A DNA stretch of 64,000 bases from positions 33,917 through 97,916 of the forward strand of contig CALJNC010000009.1 of the NCBI GenBank assembly GCA_937981995.1, in the 5' to 3' direction. A program made the position numbers and the translations under genes. Each line of letters begins with the position of its first letter. Position 1 is the first letter of the stretch. Positions 9,529 to 18,678 of this stretch are shown here, one piece after another. The DNA is from an uncultured Chitinophagaceae bacterium. GTDB lineage: Bacteria; Bacteroidota; Bacteroidia; Chitinophagales; Chitinophagaceae. Below the pieces are notes generated by a model, which saw nothing but the letters and a program-made list of their open reading frames with translations, had not been told where the DNA came from and did not search any database.

Positions 9529-10917
9529 TTACTTTAAAATATTACCATGTAGAAGAGATTTTCTACTGAAACAATGTGTCTTATTATCTATTAGAAGTAA
9601 TTCATAAGGATTAATTATCTCAAATGACCCAGAATCAAACCCTATAAAACCTCTTAAATCAATTCGTTCACCTTTCTCATTAAAAGATAAATAATACACA
9701 GTATTCTTAATATCGTACTTATAAAGAATAGCAAAAACCCCTTCCTTTGGATTAAAGTATGTAAAACCATTATGAAGTTTCGATAAATCTGCTAACACAT
9801 CAGCTGGATAAGGAATCCTTATCAATTTATCATGAAAAGCACTATAAATAGAATCTCCTCTTCTCATAAGAATAGTATAATTTGATGTAGTTAATAGATT
9901 GCCTGTCCCTTCGTTAATAGTACTCTTGAAATAATTTTGAGGATAAATATGTTGCAATGCGTCACCTCTTGCAGTAAAAACTTGACGCTTAGAATCTAAT
10001 GCTAATGCATAAAACATAGGACCATTTGAAGTAGAAAACTTTCCATATAATTGATTTTTTAGTCTTACCACTTTCATTAAATCTTTGTCGGCAAATGCAC
10101 ATTTTAAATCCTTATTGTAGGCTGAAATAAATTTTTCCTTCTTTAAATCATAAACTAATATCATGCTAGTTACACTTACACTAGAATCTCCACCCTCCAC
10201 ATTAAAATCCCAAGGAAGATAAGACATTACTATTTTTTCACCTTTAATTAAAACAGAACCCCAATATATACTAGGTTTAAATTTAGGTGTTTCTTCTATT
10301 ATTTTCTTCATTATAGGATAACGCTCATTAAAATGCTCGCGATATAAACCTTTATATAAGAACTCTAAATTTTCTTTCTTATCCATTCGAATTTCATGGT
10401 ACTTATTAATTAATAAATCAAAAACAAATACATTGTTGTACCTATCTTGTGATATCACATGATGACCAAATTGAGAAACACCCTCTAGATATTTGCTCAA
10501 AACAGGTGCAGGGCAAATAGTAGCCATTTTATCAAGCTTAATATTAAACAAAATTTTATTTAGATAACCTAATTCAAGAGGAGACACAAAAACCACCTTC
10601 CCCTCTCTAATAATTAGAACTTCACTGCCATGAGCCCGACCAACCGTCTGAAAAAATTGAAACAAGGAATCAGAGAAACGATATGTAAAATTGGTAAATT
10701 TATCTAAACCTAATTCTCTTTTCATTATTACTTCTTCGGCTGCATAACTTTGAGGAACAACAACGAATACATTTTCAAACAATGATGCTTCGGACAATTC
10801 TGATAGCACCATAGAACACTTTGCACAATCTTGCACATCTAATTTGATAAATACCTTAGCACCAGAAAGTTTAGGAATAGAAACTAAAGTAAAAATAAAG
10901 AAAAGCCTTGCCGTCAT
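9529..10917 (-). CDS. Secreted protein with CxxC motif near the N-terminus, possible beta-propeller
   Basis: The track opens this ORF at 10953, but the ATG at 10917 begins a proper signal peptide (MTARLFFIFTLVSIPKLSGA), so I place the start there (462 aa). Just after it comes KVFIKLDVQDCAKCSMVL, with a CxxC pair at the end of a beta strand as in thioredoxin-like or AhpC-like domains. The remainder (about residues 130-460) is a series of beta-rich segments that look like propeller blades (NNVFVFDLLINKYHEI, SMILVYDLKKEKFISAY), similar in style to six-bladed propeller proteins of Bacteroidota. I do not recognise the family. It follows the small secreted peptide gene, and a terminator-like hairpin spans its start codon. 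Confidence 0.7.
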   Translation of the reverse strand: MTARLFFIFTLVSIPKLSGAKVFIKLDVQDCAKCSMVLSELSEASLFENVFVVVPQSYAAEEVIMKRELGLDKFTNFTYRFSDSLFQFFQTVGRAHGSEVLIIREGKVVFVSPLELGYLNKILFNIKLDKMATICPAPVLSKYLEGVSQFGHHVISQDRYNNVFVFDLLINKYHEIRMDKKENLEFLYKGLYREHFNERYPIMKKIIEETPKFKPSIYWGSVLIKGEKIVMSYLPWDFNVEGGDSSVSVTSMILVYDLKKEKFISAYNKDLKCAFADKDLMKVVRLKNQLYGKFSTSNGPMFYALALDSKRQVFTARGDALQHIYPQNYFKSTINEGTGNLLTTSNYTILMRRGDSIYSAFHDKLIRIPYPADVLADLSKLHNGFTYFNPKEGVFAILYKYDIKNTVYYLSFNEKGERIDLRGFIGFDSGSFEIINPYELLLIDNKTHCFSRKSLLHGNILK

Positions 10918-10932
10918 ATCAACAAGGCTTTT
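10901..10932 (-). terminator. Terminator-like hairpin with the next start codon in its loop
   Basis: On the minus strand AAAAGCCTTG pairs perfectly with CAAGGCTTTT (10-bp stem, 12-nt loop), followed by a U-rich stretch (UUUUCUUUAUUUUU). It lies about 40 bases after the stop of the small secreted peptide gene. Its loop contains the ATG at 10917 of the downstream gene. It could end most transcripts of the peptide gene and hide or limit the downstream start. Confidence 0.65.
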
Positions 10933-10972
10933 TAAATATTTGAATTTGAACATAAAGGATTCTTATCTCTTA

Positions 10973-11296
10973 TTAAAATGAAAAAAGCAGGTCTTCAAAA
11001 TTATCAAGGTGATCAATTATATCCTCACCTGATATTACTTCGCCTGTTTGGTCATTAATAACAGTAGGCGCGTGCCCTTCAAACCAAATTGTTCCATCGG
11101 AATTAAAAACGGTAACATCCCCATTAGAATTAGCAGACATGCATATAGTAGTAGCTGCGCCACGGCATGCGACCATAGTCCCCCAGGTAGGTCTTTGAAC
11201 AGTCTTAGCAGTTCCGTTAGCAGTCCAAGGAGTATACGCCTGAACAGTTGGTGCTACGAACAATAAAATAGCTAAACCAAAAATAATTCTTCTCAT
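10973..11296 (-). CDS. Small secreted peptide (107 aa), unknown family
   Basis: The track starts this ORF at 11347, but the first 17 residues (MCVCVC...) are translation of a dinucleotide repeat; the ATG at 11296 opens a clean signal peptide (MRRIIFGLAILLFVAPTVQA), giving 107 aa. The mature part (about 87 aa) has two cysteines (VACRG and TTICM) that could form a disulfide, an acidic C-terminal stretch (GEDIIDHLDNFEDLLFSF) and no recognised domain. Small secreted peptides placed before propeller-type proteins are known in Bacteroidota; this may be a comparable pair. Function unknown. Confidence 0.65.
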   Translation of the reverse strand: MRRIIFGLAILLFVAPTVQAYTPWTANGTAKTVQRPTWGTMVACRGAATTICMSANSNGDVTVFNSDGTIWFEGHAPTVINDQTGEVISGEDIIDHLDNFEDLLFSF

Positions 11297-11329
11297 GATA
11301 TATAAATTTAAATAGTTAAATACTAACTT

Positions 11330-11346
11330 ACACACACACACACACA
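11330..11346. repeat. (CA)8 dinucleotide tract
   Basis: An uninterrupted CA/TG run of eight units, about 35 bases upstream of the small peptide gene start on the minus strand. Such tracts are rare in bacterial intergenic DNA and can change length by slippage. Here it lies in the leader or promoter spacer of the peptide gene, where a length change could alter expression. Confidence 0.8.
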
Positions 11347-11429
11347 ATTCTCCAAAATTTTAACATTCCAAGTTTTCGATTTTAACTTTTCCAAACCACC
11401 CTTTTGTGCGACATTTATGGTCCCCTAGT

Positions 11430-14279
11430 ATGAAAAAACTATTCTACCTATTAATTCTTCTCTCAAGTGGAAGCACTTCATACGCTCAGGCACTATCAAT
11501 CCAAGGAGCACTATACGACTCACTAATTTCAAAACCGATCCCCTTTGGTAGCATTGCACTTTTAAAAAGCGACTCCAGCTTAGTAACTAGCAAGCGAAGT
11601 TCATCAAAAGGTCAATTCAGTTTCACGGGATTAGAAAATGATAATTACATTCTACTAGTTGAGCACCCGAAGTACGTAACCCATACGCGAAACCTTCAGC
11701 TTACCACAAATCAAACACTTAAAAAAGTATTTCTATTTCAGAAAAAGCAACTACTAAAAAAGGTGGTTATCAAAGACAAAAAAGCCATAATAATAAAAGG
11801 CGACACCGTTTCATTCGCTGCTGACAGCTTTGCAACAAGAGATGGCGATGTAGTAGAAGATTTACTAAAACTTCTACCCGGCATGCAAGTTGACGAAAGC
11901 GGTAACATCACAAGCCAAGGAAAAAAGGTAGAAAAAGTATTGGTAAATGGGGAAGAATTTTTTGGCACTGACCCAACCATTGCCACACAAAACTTACCCA
12001 GTAAGGCCGTAGAAAAAGTGGAGGTATATGATGCAAAAGATGCGCAAGAACAGTTTACAGGTTTTAGTACAGAAAAAGATACCAAGGTTATCAACCTGAA
12101 ATTAAAAAAAGAAATGAGCAAAGGCTTCTTTGGCAAAGCAGCTTCAGCAGCAGGGCCTAACGACCGATGGAAACAAAGTATCATGCTCAATAAATTTAAT
12201 GATAAAGAGCAGTTAGGCGGTTATTACTTATCCAACAGCAATGGCATGGCTAATATGGGCTGGCAAGATGGCAATGATTATGGAGCAGCTGCCACAGGTG
12301 GAAATAGTTTTTCTTGGAATCCCTTCGGAAGCAGTGCCCAAAACGGCATCACAAAATCTTGGAAAACGGGAGGACGCTATATCAATAAATATGAAAAAAA
12401 TAACCAAGAGCTAAACGTAAGCTATGGCAATGCTCGTTTTAAAAGAGAACGCAGCTCCAGAAGCTATACTGAAAATCTATTGCCTGAGAATACGTTTTAT
12501 AAATCGGATACAAATCAAAGCATTCGCTTTAATATGAAACATGCATTGAATGCACGATACAAAACCGATATAGATTCTTTTCTAAGGTTAGATTATAGCA
12601 TCCGCACCTCAGTGGATAAATCAAATAATTTTTCTTCGGCATCCTACTATAACAAAAATGAAAACGACTCTTTAATTAGTTTTAATAATAGAAATGCAGA
12701 AACTGAAGGAATAAATACAAACGTTAGTAACAACCTTAATTTAAACCGCAAATTTCGCAAAAAAGGTCGCACCCTTTCTCTACGAGCCACGCACTCATTT
12801 CAGTCGAACAATTCAGATCGATTTACGCAAAGCAACAATGCCTTGAATTTGTTAAACGATGCTGAGAATATAGCCTTAGATCAAAAAAGAAAAGTAAAGA
12901 ATCGAACACGATCGATTGGAACAAATTTAGTTTTTACTGAACCATTAAGTAAAAAGCTTAGATTAAAACTTAGTTATGAATTTGATGACGATAAAAATAG
13001 CAACCAAAGTATCACATCAGACACCGCTGGTTATAGCGATGGCACCTACAGTAATCAAATAGATGACCTAAGTAATATTTTTACCTCACGCCAAATTTCG
13101 CATACTCCTGGATTTGTACTGCGCTATGAAAGTAAGAAATGGAAATACACCCTAGGTTCCGATATTAATGTTAGCCAGTTTGAGCAATTCGACTTTATAA
13201 GATCAAATGATTTTAGCTACCGTCAAACGAACTATATTCCTAGGGCATGGTTACAATATAAGTTTTCAAAATATCAAAAAATATCTATGGGTTATAGAGG
13301 CTATACTACAACCCCACGACCAAACCAGCTACAACCATTTCAGGATAATACAAACCCCTTAAGTGTGATTGTGGGAAACCCAAATTTAAAAATGGGTTAT
13401 AACCAAAACCTATCCATAAACTATCATAGCCGCTCTAGATTAGATGGAAACTATTTTAACATCTCTACGAATTTTGGGAACAGAATAAATAGAATTGGAA
13501 CCAATCGAATATTTGATGAGACTGGCCGCACCACAACAACTTACATTAATCTGCCCAATAGTTACAATGCAAACTTATGGTCCTATCTAAGAAAAAAAGT
13601 AAAGGGCTCTTGGTACCTAGGCTTGCGAGTTAATGGTAACTATGACCACACGCCTAATAAGATTAATAATATAGATGGGCTGAATGAAAATATTTCAGGC
13701 CGAATAAACCCTAGTCTTACTTATAACAATAGAGATTTACTCTATTTTAAGTTGAGTCTTTCAACTGCAGTAACCCGAAATCAAAACAAAGGAAACCTTG
13801 AAAGAACGGTTAGTTATATAAGCTACTCTCCTTCCTTTACATTAAACTTATACCTCCCACAATTTGTTTCAATCAATAATAATATAGAATATAACTACCA
13901 ACCTGCCGTAGCTCCTTTTAATACTCCTTTTACCAGAGCATTAATGACATCTTCTATATCCAAACAATTATTACCCAAGAAAAACCTAGCGCTCAAGTTT
14001 GAAATCTTTGATGTATTTAATCAAAACAAAGGTTACACTAGAAGAAACGATATAAACTACAACACTGAGCAATTTTACCTAACCCTTGGACGCTATTGGA
14101 TGATAGGCGCAACATGGAATTTCTTCTCAGGCCCTATGGCAACAAAAAGACAAGGAGCTAAAGAAAAAGGACTTTCAGGAAAAGCCTGGCTTAGCAAAAA
14201 GAAAAGAGCAAAAGTTAAAGACAAGAAAAGCTCCACACCATCTGGCGGCGGTGAGCAAATAATAATTATTGGCGGTTAG
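11430..14279 (+). CDS. TonB-dependent-receptor-like outer-membrane beta-barrel protein
   Basis: The ATG at 11430 opens a signal peptide (MKKLFYLLILLSSGSTSYAQ); the upstream ATG at 11406 adds only an implausible leader. From there the protein is 949 aa. Residues about 20-110 are a carboxypeptidase-regulatory-like (CNA-B type) domain (SIQGALYDSLISKPIPFGSIALL), followed by a plug-like region (VVEDLLKLLPGMQVDESGNI) and a long C-terminal barrel of the OMP_b-brl_3 type with many aromatic beta strands. This layout is common for Bacteroidota outer-membrane receptors. It ends in an odd lysine-rich, then glycine-rich tail (GGGEQIIIIGG) rather than a barrel-terminal aromatic residue. Substrate unknown. 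The stop overlaps the convergent aat gene by 14 bases. Confidence 0.87.
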   Translation: MKKLFYLLILLSSGSTSYAQALSIQGALYDSLISKPIPFGSIALLKSDSSLVTSKRSSSKGQFSFTGLENDNYILLVEHPKYVTHTRNLQLTTNQTLKKVFLFQKKQLLKKVVIKDKKAIIIKGDTVSFAADSFATRDGDVVEDLLKLLPGMQVDESGNITSQGKKVEKVLVNGEEFFGTDPTIATQNLPSKAVEKVEVYDAKDAQEQFTGFSTEKDTKVINLKLKKEMSKGFFGKAASAAGPNDRWKQSIMLNKFNDKEQLGGYYLSNSNGMANMGWQDGNDYGAAATGGNSFSWNPFGSSAQNGITKSWKTGGRYINKYEKNNQELNVSYGNARFKRERSSRSYTENLLPENTFYKSDTNQSIRFNMKHALNARYKTDIDSFLRLDYSIRTSVDKSNNFSSASYYNKNENDSLISFNNRNAETEGINTNVSNNLNLNRKFRKKGRTLSLRATHSFQSNNSDRFTQSNNALNLLNDAENIALDQKRKVKNRTRSIGTNLVFTEPLSKKLRLKLSYEFDDDKNSNQSITSDTAGYSDGTYSNQIDDLSNIFTSRQISHTPGFVLRYESKKWKYTLGSDINVSQFEQFDFIRSNDFSYRQTNYIPRAWLQYKFSKYQKISMGYRGYTTTPRPNQLQPFQDNTNPLSVIVGNPNLKMGYNQNLSINYHSRSRLDGNYFNISTNFGNRINRIGTNRIFDETGRTTTTYINLPNSYNANLWSYLRKKVKGSWYLGLRVNGNYDHTPNKINNIDGLNENISGRINPSLTYNNRDLLYFKLSLSTAVTRNQNKGNLERTVSYISYSPSFTLNLYLPQFVSINNNIEYNYQPAVAPFNTPFTRALMTSSISKQLLPKKNLALKFEIFDVFNQNKGYTRRNDINYNTEQFYLTLGRYWMIGATWNFFSGPMATKRQGAKEKGLSGKAWLSKKKRAKVKDKKSSTPSGGGEQIIIIGG

Positions 14280-14907
14280 TTAAGTGAGAAATAAATACGT
14301 CTCGAGTAAGCATTTCTGCACCCAAGCTTTCTAAATGTTCTGAGTGCACTTGACAATCTATCAAATGATACTTTTCCTTTTCTAAATGCTGCACCCATTT
14401 AATAAAACCAAATTTGGAGGCATTGGTTTCAAGCGAGAACATACTTTCGCCACAAAAAACAGTACCCAAATCTATTCCATACAATCCCCCTACAAGATTA
14501 TCACCGTTCCAAACTTCTACGGATTTTGCATAACCTAAGGTATGCAATTCAATATAGGCAGCTTTCATTTCATTAGTTATCCAAGTACCTTCTTGACCTT
14601 TCCTTTTTGACTGGGAGCAATTACTTATTACTTCCTCAAAATGCTGATTAAAAGTTACTGTAAACGCCTCATTGCGCAAAAGCTTTTTCATGCTTTTAGA
14701 TACTTTAAGTTTGTTAGGAAATAAAACAAATCTTGGATTAGGACTCCACCAGAGAATTGGCTCGCCCGCACTATACCAAGGAAAAATTCCTGAGCGGTAT
14801 GCAAGCATAAGGCGATCAACACTTAAGTCGCCACCTATTGCTAACAGTCCGTCTTCGTTGGAACTGGCAACGCTTGGAAATATTATTTTTTGAGTTAAAA
14901 AATTCAC
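14266..14907 (-). CDS. aat: Leucyl/phenylalanyl-tRNA-protein transferase
   Basis: Transfers Leu or Phe from aminoacyl-tRNA to proteins with N-terminal Lys or Arg, marking them for ClpS/ClpAP degradation in the N-degron pathway. The 213-aa length is normal for the family. Family motifs include FPWYSAGEPILWWSPNPR near the N-terminus, then GTWITNEMKAAYIELH, and the GTVFCGESMFS stretch. It is soluble and cytoplasmic. It lies 81 bases downstream of cphA on the same strand. Confidence 0.95.
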   Translation of the reverse strand: MNFLTQKIIFPSVASSNEDGLLAIGGDLSVDRLMLAYRSGIFPWYSAGEPILWWSPNPRFVLFPNKLKVSKSMKKLLRNEAFTVTFNQHFEEVISNCSQSKRKGQEGTWITNEMKAAYIELHTLGYAKSVEVWNGDNLVGGLYGIDLGTVFCGESMFSLETNASKFGFIKWVQHLEKEKYHLIDCQVHSEHLESLGAEMLTRDVFISHLTNRQ

Positions 14908-14988
14908 TGCTTTTACTAAAGACTGCTTCGTTCCTCGCAGAACGCAAACATGATTAGTTATTTACTATTAAGAACTAAAAATTTAAAA

Positions 14989-17613
14989 CTAAGCACTAGC
15001 CAACTCTTCTTCTTTATACTTCAAAATTTGCTCTAATGCATCAGGAATCACATCGCTGGATATAACTATAAAATCATCTTTTACAGCAAGTTCCTTAATG
15101 GCAAATTCTACCGCTTTATACTCTTCGGGTATCATATGAATTTTAATATCAGGGTTTGATTTAGCGATACCTGTTTTGAGTAAATCCATAATTTCATCAG
15201 CCGTCTTACCACGCAAATTTTTGTCCTGACGAATAATTATTTCATCAAACATCTCACCAGCAACTTCGCCAAGCTCCATGGTATCCTCATCTCTGCGATC
15301 TCCTACTCCTGCTATAATTCCTATTTTTTTATTCGCCTCTGTTTTTTCTAAAAAGCCTTTGATTGCTCGCATACCATGCGCATTATGCGCATAATCGCAC
15401 ATCACTTTAAAGTCTTTAAACTCAAAAATATTCATACGACCCGGTGTTGTATCTGCGCCTGGCTCAAAACTTTTTAGTGCCGCTCGTATTTCAGTTGCTT
15501 TTATACCATTTGTATAGGCAGCCAAGGTTGCGCCCATTACATTTTGAATATTAAACTCTGCCCGACCGCCAAAAGTAATTGGAATATTTTTCGCTTCTGC
15601 TACTCTTACTTTCCAACCTCCTTTTAAGAGTGTCACATAACCATTTTCATACACACAGGCCAATCCGTTTTTCTTTGCATGGTCTTTAATTCGATTCGAA
15701 TTTTCATCCATAGAAAATAAAGCGATCTCCCCTGTGCTTCCTTTTCGCATGCCATATACTAAATCATCATCTGCATTAAGCACAGAGTAACCACCGGGTA
15801 AAACCACTTTAGTTACCACAGCCTTTACATGTGCTAAACGTTCTATAGTATCAATACCACCAATGCCCAAATGATCGCCGCCTACATTGGTAACAACTGC
15901 CGTATTGCACTTATGAAAACCAAGACCCGCTCTAAGTAAACCACCTCTTGCACATTCTAATACAGCAAAATCTACCGTAGGATCTTTTAATACAAACTCT
16001 GCCGAAACAGGCCCTGTACAATCACCTTGCATCATTAATTCATCTCCTATATATACACCGTCAGTTGTGGTATAACCCACATTATAACCAGCTGATTTTA
16101 CTATATGCGATATTAAACGTGAGCTTGTAGTTTTTCCATTCGTACCAGAAATAGCAATGATAGGAATTCGATCTCCTTGCTGTCTATTAGGGAATAGCAT
16201 ATCAATTACTGGCTCGGCCACGTTCCGTGGCAAACCATGTGTTGGTTCTAAATGCATTCTAAATCCGGGAGCAGCATTTACTTCTAAAATTGCACCGCCC
16301 GTTTCTTTCATTGGTTTAAAAAGCGAAGGCGCCATAATATCAATACCACAAATATCTAAACCAATAATACGCGCTACACGCTCACACATAGTAATAATTG
16401 AAGGATGTACTTGATCTGTAATATCCTCCGCCGTTCCTCCTGTACTTAAATTAGCGGTTGGTTTTAATAAAACCTCATTCCCTTTTTCAGGAATGCTATC
16501 AATTGTCAAGTCTTGATCCTTTAAAAAGTTTACAGTTTGGTCATTTATTGTAATAGCAGTCAAAACTTTTTCATGTCCAAAACCTCTTCTTGGATCTTCG
16601 TTTACTTTATCTATCAAATCCTTAATAGTACTTTTCCCATCACCCACAACACAAGCAGGTTTGCGCACTGCGGCTGCATCAAACTTATAATTAATCACTA
16701 ATACCCTGTGATCAAAACCAGTAATAAACTTCTCTACTATCACTCTACGAGAATGCTCTTTAGCAATGCGCAAAGCCTCGATTGCATCTTCTAAATTTTT
16801 CACATTCGTAGTAATTCCTTTGCCATGATTTCCGGCTATTGGCTTCAGAGCCAATGGATATCCTAAACGCTCAATCGCATCTTCCAAATCTTCTTGATCT
16901 CTAATGATTCTTCCCTTTGGAACGGGTATCTCTGCAGCTTCTAAAAGCTCCTTTGTATCTTCCTTATCACAAGCAATTTCTACCGCTATGCTACCTGTTG
17001 TACTAGCAATCGTTGCTTGTATTCTTTTTTGGTTTATACCATAACCCAATTGAACTAATGAACGATTATTTAATCGGATCCAAGGTATTTTTCTTTTTTC
17101 AGCTTCTGCTACTAAAGAACCAGTACTTGGCCCTAAACGGTCTTCTTCTCTAATCTCTCGTAAATTCTGAACATGTTTTTCAAGTTCAATATCATTTCCT
17201 TCAATTAAATTTTCAGCAATACGCACAGCGGCTTTTGCAGCATAACGTCCCGCTCTTTTTTCGTAATAAGAAAAAACTACATTGTACACTCCACGTTCGC
17301 TCATTTCTCGAGTACGTCCGAAACCGCATTCCATTCCCGCTAAAGTTTGAATCTCTAAGGCAATATGCTCTATCACATGCCCCATCCATGTACCGCGCTT
17401 TACCCGTACAAAAAAACCACCAGGCTCTCCAACTGAACACCTATGCGGATACATGCTCGGAATTTGTTCCGTAATACGCTCATAAAATCCTGGAATTTTA
17501 TCAGTTGGTTTTTCTTCCAACTCCTGCAAATCCAAAACCATTACTATTAATTTATGACGATTGGCGCTCCAATAATTTGGTCCGTTTAATGCTCGTATAC
17601 TTCTTATCTCCAT
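14989..17613 (-). CDS. cphA: Cyanophycin synthetase
   Basis: Makes cyanophycin (multi-L-arginyl-poly-L-aspartate), a nitrogen and carbon storage polymer, from Asp, Arg and ATP. At 874 aa it has the expected three-part layout: N-terminal domain (1-160, beginning with the family signature RSIRALNGPNYWS), ATP-grasp domain (about 215-470, with ALKPIAGNHGKGI and EVNAAPGFRMHLEPTHG) that adds Asp, and a Mur-ligase-like domain with P-loop SGTNGKTTS at 489-497 that adds Arg. All parts look intact. It sits divergent from an isoaspartyl peptidase gene, with cyanophycinase 2.4 kb further on, so synthesis and breakdown are encoded together. Confidence 0.95.
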   Translation of the reverse strand: MEIRSIRALNGPNYWSANRHKLIVMVLDLQELEEKPTDKIPGFYERITEQIPSMYPHRCSVGEPGGFFVRVKRGTWMGHVIEHIALEIQTLAGMECGFGRTREMSERGVYNVVFSYYEKRAGRYAAKAAVRIAENLIEGNDIELEKHVQNLREIREEDRLGPSTGSLVAEAEKRKIPWIRLNNRSLVQLGYGINQKRIQATIASTTGSIAVEIACDKEDTKELLEAAEIPVPKGRIIRDQEDLEDAIERLGYPLALKPIAGNHGKGITTNVKNLEDAIEALRIAKEHSRRVIVEKFITGFDHRVLVINYKFDAAAVRKPACVVGDGKSTIKDLIDKVNEDPRRGFGHEKVLTAITINDQTVNFLKDQDLTIDSIPEKGNEVLLKPTANLSTGGTAEDITDQVHPSIITMCERVARIIGLDICGIDIMAPSLFKPMKETGGAILEVNAAPGFRMHLEPTHGLPRNVAEPVIDMLFPNRQQGDRIPIIAISGTNGKTTSSRLISHIVKSAGYNVGYTTTDGVYIGDELMMQGDCTGPVSAEFVLKDPTVDFAVLECARGGLLRAGLGFHKCNTAVVTNVGGDHLGIGGIDTIERLAHVKAVVTKVVLPGGYSVLNADDDLVYGMRKGSTGEIALFSMDENSNRIKDHAKKNGLACVYENGYVTLLKGGWKVRVAEAKNIPITFGGRAEFNIQNVMGATLAAYTNGIKATEIRAALKSFEPGADTTPGRMNIFEFKDFKVMCDYAHNAHGMRAIKGFLEKTEANKKIGIIAGVGDRRDEDTMELGEVAGEMFDEIIIRQDKNLRGKTADEIMDLLKTGIAKSNPDIKIHMIPEEYKAVEFAIKELAVKDDFIVISSDVIPDALEQILKYKEEELASA

Positions 17614-17697
17614 AGCTCAGTCTTTGAACTTCTAAATTTAAACAAAAGCTTACTTAATTACGAATGATTCAATTATGAATTACGAATAGCTTTAACT

Positions 17698-17705
17698 TAC
17701 TTTCG
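17698..17705 (+). promoter_or_regulatory. Near-consensus -7 element TACTTTCG
   Basis: Seven of eight positions match TAnnTTTG, and it again lies exactly four bases before an ATG (17710), the spacing seen for several other genes here. Lower confidence because of the mismatch. Confidence 0.35.
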
Positions 17706-17709
17706 TAAA

Positions 17710-18639
17710 ATGTTTAGTATTGCATTGCATGGTGGCGCTGGCGTTATAGAGCCCAACATGCTTACTCCAGAAAAAGAAACCGCTTACAAAAACGCTTTGA
17801 ACGAAGCGCTTCAAATAGGTAAATCAATACTTGCCAATGGTGGAGATAGCTTAGAGGCGGTTACCAAAACCGTAATGAGTTTAGAAGACTGTCCATTATT
17901 TAATGCAGGCAAAGGAGCAGTTTTTAATAGCTTGGGCAAACATGAAATGGACGCATCTCTAATGCGTGGAGACAATTTAGAAGCAGGAGCCGTTGGTGCT
18001 ATTAAAGGTGTAAAAAATCCAATTTTACTTTGTAAAAATATTTTAGAACAAAGCGAACATGTATATTTATCTGGAAGCGGTGCTTTAGAATTTGCAAAAC
18101 AAGTAAACGCAGAATTAAAAGAAGACGATTACTTTTTTGACCAATTTAGATACGATCAATTTTTACAAGCCCAAAAAGCGGGAACGGTTCAAATGGACCA
18201 TGCAAAAAATCCCTTGAATGAAAAAAAGTTTGGTACCGTGGGAGCTGTTGCTCTTGACGCTTATGGCAATTTGGCAGCCGCAACCTCTACAGGTGGCATG
18301 ACCAATAAAAAATATGGACGCGTTGGTGATACTCCAATTATTGGTTCCGGTACCTATGCAAATAATAATACTTGTGCGATTTCAGCAACAGGTCATGGGG
18401 AGTATTTTATCAGAGCAGTTGTGGCACATGATATTTCTTGCCTAATGGAATATAAAGGCCTTAGCTTAAAAGAAGCATGTGACGAAGTGGTAAAAAACAA
18501 ATTAGTAAAACTAGAAGGCGAAGGCGGTGTAATTGCCATTGACGCTCAAGGTAATATTGAATTATGTTTTAACTCAAGCGGGATGTATCGCGCCAGCGCG
18601 AATAGCGCCGGCGTCGAACTGGTTGCTATATATAGTTGA
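17710..18639 (+). CDS. Isoaspartyl peptidase/L-asparaginase (Ntn-hydrolase)
   Basis: A 309-aa plant-type asparaginase (IaaA family). The proenzyme cleaves itself before a threonine that becomes the nucleophile: Gly175-Thr176 in KKFGTVGAVALD. Family motifs present are IALHGGAG at the start, FNAGKGAVFN, the oxyanion and substrate loop TSTGGMTNKKYGRVGDTPIIGSGTYAN, and GHGEYFIR. In this setting its likely job is to hydrolyse beta-Asp-Arg dipeptides released from cyanophycin, the step after cyanophycinase. It may also act on asparagine or damaged isoaspartyl peptides. No signal peptide, so cytoplasmic. It is divergent from cphA. Confidence 0.93.
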   Translation: MFSIALHGGAGVIEPNMLTPEKETAYKNALNEALQIGKSILANGGDSLEAVTKTVMSLEDCPLFNAGKGAVFNSLGKHEMDASLMRGDNLEAGAVGAIKGVKNPILLCKNILEQSEHVYLSGSGALEFAKQVNAELKEDDYFFDQFRYDQFLQAQKAGTVQMDHAKNPLNEKKFGTVGAVALDAYGNLAAATSTGGMTNKKYGRVGDTPIIGSGTYANNNTCAISATGHGEYFIRAVVAHDISCLMEYKGLSLKEACDEVVKNKLVKLEGEGGVIAIDAQGNIELCFNSSGMYRASANSAGVELVAIYS

Positions 18640-18649
18640 TTTCGAGTTT

Positions 18650-18664
18650 GTAAATTACGAATTA
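18650..18664 (+). repeat. Left inverted repeat around four-helix-bundle pseudogene
   Basis: GTAAATTACGAATTA, matched perfectly in inverse orientation at 19078-19092 (15 bp). The pair brackets the broken four-helix-bundle gene almost exactly, starting 11 bases after the preceding gene's stop. Confidence 0.75.
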
Positions 18665-18678
18665 CGTTTTATAACTTT

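Noticed and set aside
11297-11347. Upstream start MCVCVC of the small secreted peptide gene
   Set aside because: These codons are translation of the (CA)n tract; the ATG at 11296 begins a proper signal peptide.
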